In this document: positions 60,303 through 64,000 of the stretch, in pieces
Layout of the letters: each line of letters opens with the position of its first letter
Position numbering within the stretch: the first letter of the stretch is position 1
Source: Bacillota bacterium
Lineage (GTDB): Bacteria; Bacillota; Clostridia; Lachnospirales; Lachnospiraceae
Direction: 5' to 3'
Assembly: GCA_023436065.1 (NCBI GenBank)
Contig: JAEZKU010000030.1
Span: 62,001 to 126,000 of the forward strand
DNA: 64,000 bases
Made by a program: the position numbers and the translations under genes
Notes under the pieces: model-generated
The model's input: only the letters and a program-made list of their open reading frames with translations
Told to the model about the DNA's origin: nothing
Database searches by the model: none

Positions 60303-61409
60303 ATGAAAAAGATTTTATTATATAAAAGAGTTTATCTTATAGGGCTTCTGCCTGTTTCTTACCTGCTTATCGTTCTGGCAAAAAATAATAGCTATTTTGC
60401 AGAGGAGATTTATGCCAAACATATCTACAGATGGATCGCTCAGATCATATCTGCCGTTACCGGTCTGTTCCCGTTCTCCGTTGCCGAACTTATTGTAATC
60501 GCACTACCTGTCTTTGTATTGGTGGTCCTGCTTCGTTTTGTACTTGGAATGCTTCTGAATAAGACGAATCGGGGAATCAGGCTGGGAAAGGGTTTGTTGA
60601 ATATTTTGTGTACCGGAAGTGTAGTCCTGTTTCTGTTTGTCATTCTCGGAGGTATGAACTATTATCGGAGTAATTTCAGTACCTATTCTAATCTGGTCAT
60701 TCAGGAGTCCTCTATTGAGGAGCTCTATGCTCTTACAAGAAGTCTGGCTTTGGAGGCTAACGAGCTGCGGACTCTGACAACAGCGGTCGATGACAATGGT
60801 GTTTTTCAGCTTTCGATGAATCATACGGAGCTGGCGAAGGAAGCAAATAAGGCATTTCGGTTACTTGCAGAGGAGTATCCGGTACTCGGGGGTCATTATT
60901 CATCTCCCAAGCCCATTCTGCTGTCGGAGCATATGTCCAGTACCGAGATTACGGGAATCTTCTTTCCTTTTACCATGGAGGCAAATGTAAACGTGGATGT
61001 TCCCGACTACTCGATTCCTGCTACTATGCTTCATGAGCTGGCACACTTACGAGGATTTATGAGAGAGGACGAAGCTAATTTCCTGGCTTACCTGGCGGGT
61101 ATGAAATCGGAGCAGCCGGATATCCGATACAGCAGTACCATGCTTGCACTGATTACCTCCGGTAATGCGCTTTACGACCAAAACCCTGAGTATTACTTCG
61201 AGATCAGAGAGCTGTATTCCGATGGTATACTGAGAGATATTCGGGCCAATTCCGAGTACTGGCAAAAGTATGAGGATACAGCGGTCAGTACCATATCGAA
61301 TAAGGTCAATGATACCTATCTGAAGGTAAATGCGCAGGCAGACGGAGTTCAGAGCTACGGAAGAATGCTGGATTTGCTGCTGGCGAAGTATCGTAAAGAG
61401 CATCCGTAA
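60303..61409 (+). CDS. DUF3810 membrane protein with HExxH motif
   Basis: A 368-residue protein with three hydrophobic helices in its first 125 residues (about 9-25, 60-82, 98-118) and a large outside part. A zinc-protease-like motif 'MLHELAHLRGF' with HELAH lies near 245, followed by a Glu-rich 'REDEANFLAYLA' that may supply the third ligand, typical of DUF3810. The family is presumed proteolytic but uncharacterised. It is not obviously linked to metNIQ. Confidence 0.82.
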   Translation: MKKILLYKRVYLIGLLPVSYLLIVLAKNNSYFAEEIYAKHIYRWIAQIISAVTGLFPFSVAELIVIALPVFVLVVLLRFVLGMLLNKTNRGIRLGKGLLNILCTGSVVLFLFVILGGMNYYRSNFSTYSNLVIQESSIEELYALTRSLALEANELRTLTTAVDDNGVFQLSMNHTELAKEANKAFRLLAEEYPVLGGHYSSPKPILLSEHMSSTEITGIFFPFTMEANVNVDVPDYSIPATMLHELAHLRGFMREDEANFLAYLAGMKSEQPDIRYSSTMLALITSGNALYDQNPEYYFEIRELYSDGILRDIRANSEYWQKYEDTAVSTISNKVNDTYLKVNAQADGVQSYGRMLDLLLAKYRKEHP

Positions 61410-61434
61410 GCCGTGCAAGACTTTACTGAATTAC

Positions 61435-61508
61435 CAACCCCATAGATACCCCTCTCCCATGCTCCTGAGCGAGTATGGAGGCTGAGGTAAATATGGGGTT
61501 GATTTTTT
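61435..61508 (+). terminator. Long imperfect terminator after the DUF3810 gene
   Basis: Outer arms CAACCCCATA (61435-61444) and TATGGGGTTG (61492-61501), inner arms CCATGCTC and GAGTATGG, followed by six T. Confidence 0.75.
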
Positions 61509-61590
61509 AAATATTTGTGTTATAATTATTAAGTAATTGTTAACAGAAATTAACGATTATACCAAAATTGTAATATTTAAGGAGAACATT

Positions 61591-62415
61591 ATGACGATAA
61601 CCAAAAAACTTCTGGTTACTATGATTACGACAATCCTGCTTTCTTTCTGTTTTGGAGCTACGGCATTTGCCTCCGCTTCAGACATTACTAAGGATAATTC
61701 AGCAGAGGTTACCAGTGATACATCAGGAGCAATAGTGGTGTCGGGATCTGCTATAGATGCTGATATAGAGGAAGAACTCGGTAAGAACAGGGTGAATAAT
61801 CCGGCCCTTTCCGATAATGATATCGAAGCGCTGCTTTTACAGGAAGGTTATTATCTGGATGCTGAAGGTGAACTTTGTTTCATCGCTCCGGAGAAAGAGA
61901 CAGCTGCTGAAGCGGATAATGATAAGGAAGCTTCTGAGGAAGAGAAGGACGATGAAGAGGTTACAGTTTCTGCGAAGGATCTGCGTCTTCTAGCCTGCCT
62001 GGTTTATTCTGAAGCCGGCAATCAGAATTATGAAGGTATGCTAGCTGTAGCAAATGTTGTACTGAACAGAGTGAAGAGCGATGCTTACTGGCATGTCAAT
62101 ACGGTAGAACAGGTTATCTACGATCGTAAGTGGTCCGTACAGTTCGGCGTAACTATCAAGAATTCCAAAACAGGCACCAGTATGATAGATAAGGCATTGA
62201 AGCTGTATGATACCCGCAAATTTACGGGAGCTAATCCGGAGGCCCAGAAGAAGGCGTTGAACAAGGCAATCAAGGCAGCAAAGGCTGCACTGAGCGGTAA
62301 GAATAACATTGGCAGTTATCTGTGTTTCCAGAATAAATACAGTGCTAAGAGTATTAAGAGAAGATATTCTGATTATAGAATAATCGACGATCATATCTTC
62401 TATCGCACAAAATAA
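61591..62415 (+). CDS. SleB-type cell wall hydrolase
   Basis: A 274-residue exported protein: signal peptide about 1-29 (cut near AFA-SAS), an acidic Ser/Asp/Glu linker (about 30-140) and a C-terminal SleB/Hydrolase_2 domain ('LLACLVYSEAGNQNYEGMLA' with catalytic Glu near 157, 'NVVLNRV'). Such enzymes are lytic transglycosylases that cut spore cortex or vegetative peptidoglycan. The long acidic linker is typical of Lachnospiraceae homologues. ATG 61591 is six bases after GGAG; upstream in-frame codons have no ribosome site. Confidence 0.88.
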   Translation: MTITKKLLVTMITTILLSFCFGATAFASASDITKDNSAEVTSDTSGAIVVSGSAIDADIEEELGKNRVNNPALSDNDIEALLLQEGYYLDAEGELCFIAPEKETAAEADNDKEASEEEKDDEEVTVSAKDLRLLACLVYSEAGNQNYEGMLAVANVVLNRVKSDAYWHVNTVEQVIYDRKWSVQFGVTIKNSKTGTSMIDKALKLYDTRKFTGANPEAQKKALNKAIKAAKAALSGKNNIGSYLCFQNKYSAKSIKRRYSDYRIIDDHIFYRTK

Positions 62416-62434
62416 AGAGAACCAATCAATGAGT

Positions 62435-62467
62435 GGGGGCTGATCGAATACGATCCGCCTCCTTTTT
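62435..62467 (+). terminator. Terminator after the SleB-type gene
   Basis: GGGGGCTGATCG (62435-62446) pairs with CGATCCGCCTCC (62451-62462) with one or two mismatches, followed by TTTTT. Confidence 0.8.
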
Positions 62468-62647
62468 ATGTAATAGGTAGTTATTGCTTAATAATTTATA
62501 CTTTTAAGTTAGACTTACTTGTGGTATTATATAACATATATTTTTACTTAATACATTATTATGAGCATATGAATGCAAATAAATAATAAAACGACATATG
62601 TCTGCACAATATAACAAATCGATAGATAAATTACCAGGAGGTTTTTC

Positions 62648-64000
62648 ATGGAAAATAGAGAAGCGACAGAAGGAAAAGCATCGGAGGCAACAGAGAAAGA
62701 GACTGTTTCCAAGAATTTTATCGAATTGATTATTGATAAAGACCTGGAGGAAGGTAAGGTTAAGAGTATCGTAACCAGATTTCCCCCGGAACCTAACGGC
62801 TACCTTCATATCGGACATGCGAAGTCCATCCTTTTAAATTATGGTTTGGCTAAGAAATACGGCGGTAAATTCAACCTTCGTTTTGATGATACTAATCCTA
62901 CAAAGGAGAAGACGGAATTTGTTGATTCCATCATTGAGGATGTGAAATGGGTCGGAGGTAATTTTGAAGATCGTCTGTTTTTTGCATCTGATTACTTTGA
63001 ACAGATGTATGAAGCCGCTGTTAAGCTGATTAAGAAGGGAAAAGCATTTGTATGTGACCTGACAGCGGACGAGATCAGAGAATACAGAGGAACCTTGACA
63101 GAACCCGGAAAGAACAGTCCGTACCGTGATCGCAGTATTGAAGAGAACCTGAGGCTGTTTGAAGAGATGAGGGAAGGTAAATATCCCGACGGCTCCAAGG
63201 TACTTCGCGCGAAAATCGATATGACTTCTCCGAATATTAATATGAGAGATCCAGTAATCTACCGTGTGGCAAGGATGACGCATCATAATACGGGAGATAA
63301 ATGGTGCATTTATCCGATGTATGATTTTGCCCATCCGATTGAGGATGCGATTGAGGGAGTTACCCATTCAATCTGTACACTGGAATTTGAGGATCATCGT
63401 CCTCTGTATGACTGGGTGGTACGCGAACTGGAATATGAGTGCCCGCCGAAGCAGATTGAATTTGCTAAGATGTATCTGACCAACGTTATCACAGGAAAGA
63501 GATATATCAAGAGACTTGTTGAGGATGGAATCGTGGATGGCTGGGATGATCCCAGACTGGTATCCATCAGCGCCTTGAGAAGACGCGGATTTACTCCTGA
63601 GTCCCTCCAGATGTTTATGGAGCTGTGCGGTGTATCGAAGAGTCAGAGCTCTGTAGATTACAGCATGCTGGAATACTGTATCAGAGAGGATTTGAAGCTG
63701 AAGCGTCCCAGAATTATGGCCGTGCTTGATCCGATCAAACTGATTATCACGAATTATCCCGAGGGACAGATTGAGTATCTGGAGGCACAGAATAATCAGG
63801 AGAACGAAGAGATGGGTGTCAGACAGGTTCCATTCGGAAGGGAATTATATATCGAGAGAGACGATTTTATGATTGAACCGCCGAAGAAATACTTCCGTCT
63901 TTTCCCCGGCAATGAAGTTCGCCTGATGAATGCTTATTTTGTAACCTGTCAGGATTATGTCACCGATGAGAACGGCAATGTTACCGAGGTCCATTGTACC
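62648..64000 (+). CDS. glnS: Glutamine--tRNA ligase, 3' end outside window
   Basis: Class I aminoacyl-tRNA synthetase; 451 codons are visible and the end is cut by the window edge. The HIGH motif is 'PEPNGYLHIGHAKS' near 45; 'RFDDTNPTKEK' and 'WCIYPMYDFAHPIEDAIEGV' are GlnRS/GluRS hallmarks, and the latter with 'SPNINMRDPVIYR' favours GlnRS. The KMSKS-equivalent site (VMSKR in most GlnRS) is replaced by 'NVITGKRYIK', see findings. AGGAGG is seven bases before ATG 62648. A short acidic N-terminal tail of about 20 residues precedes the core. Confidence 0.9.
   Translation, partial: MENREATEGKASEATEKETVSKNFIELIIDKDLEEGKVKSIVTRFPPEPNGYLHIGHAKSILLNYGLAKKYGGKFNLRFDDTNPTKEKTEFVDSIIEDVKWVGGNFEDRLFFASDYFEQMYEAAVKLIKKGKAFVCDLTADEIREYRGTLTEPGKNSPYRDRSIEENLRLFEEMREGKYPDGSKVLRAKIDMTSPNINMRDPVIYRVARMTHHNTGDKWCIYPMYDFAHPIEDAIEGVTHSICTLEFEDHRPLYDWVVRELEYECPPKQIEFAKMYLTNVITGKRYIKRLVEDGIVDGWDDPRLVSISALRRRGFTPESLQMFMELCGVSKSQSSVDYSMLEYCIREDLKLKRPRIMAVLDPIKLIITNYPEGQIEYLEAQNNQENEEMGVRQVPFGRELYIERDDFMIEPPKKYFRLFPGNEVRLMNAYFVTCQDYVTDENGNVTEVHCT

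Noticed and set aside
62468..62647. T-box or other riboswitch before glnS
   Set aside because: Only AT-rich DNA was seen, with no T-box core, no terminator next to the start codon, and no clear -35/-10 pair.

Overview
The window looks like chromosomal DNA of a spore-forming, strictly anaerobic, low-to-moderate GC Firmicute, most likely Clostridia and probably Lachnospiraceae. The signs are AGGAGG-type ribosome sites throughout, an oxygen-independent ribonucleotide reductase (NrdD/NrdG), a T-box leader, sigma-H next to RlmB, a SleB-type cell wall hydrolase, a GlnRS gene, and two promoters that fit the mother-cell sigma-K pattern. No transposase, integrase, phage gene or CRISPR array was seen.

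Layout. 1-4190: a partial secreted Ig-like protein, lactate dehydrogenase and a secreted 5'-nucleotidase. 4235-7228: nrdD-nrdG behind a promoter that appears to carry tandem NrdR boxes. 7376-12513: a two-component system with an FtsX-type ABC exporter. 12516-14432: T-box leader and lysS. 14461-16915: an ABC-F ATPase with a long leader holding a short ORF and terminator-like hairpins. 16937-18931: a CotA-like multicopper oxidase behind a sigma-K-like promoter. 18979-25177: mostly minus-strand accessory genes (CPBP protease, aldo/keto reductase, TetR, C45 hydrolase, L,D-transpeptidase) plus a plus-strand AraC/GyrI regulator. 25502-28232: a BlaI/M56 pair with a lipoprotein hydrolase.

28266-39171 is an accessory, decaying region. 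It holds a truncated chemoreceptor and two further chemoreceptor scraps, an HxlR regulator broken by an in-frame stop, secreted M14 peptidase and InlB-like proteins, a Cys/Lys-rich three-repeat protein behind a sigma-K-like promoter, a complete blaI-blaR1-class D beta-lactamase-like cluster, chimeric gene remnants, and a family of hairpin repeats. 39225-48720 returns to more ordinary genes: SEC-C protein, XRE regulator, hybrid-type kinase plus HD-GYP regulator, secreted glycoside hydrolase, dTDP-rhamnose genes, rlmB and sigH. 48762-55305 has tRNA-Thr(GGT), tRNA-Pro(AGG) and housekeeping or hypothetical genes. 55315-57053 is an ArsR-controlled permease. 57069-60061 is a metNIQ transporter with a Met/Cys-rich leader peptide and attenuator. 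60303-64000 has a DUF3810 protein, a SleB hydrolase and partial glnS.

The most promising undescribed items are the Met/Cys-rich leader-peptide attenuator before metNIQ, the sigma-K-linked Cys-repeat protein, the decoy Shine-Dalgarno hairpins before the permease and metQ, and the hairpin repeats that abut gene fragments. All coordinates and motif readings were done by eye; family names come from recognised motifs, not from searches.
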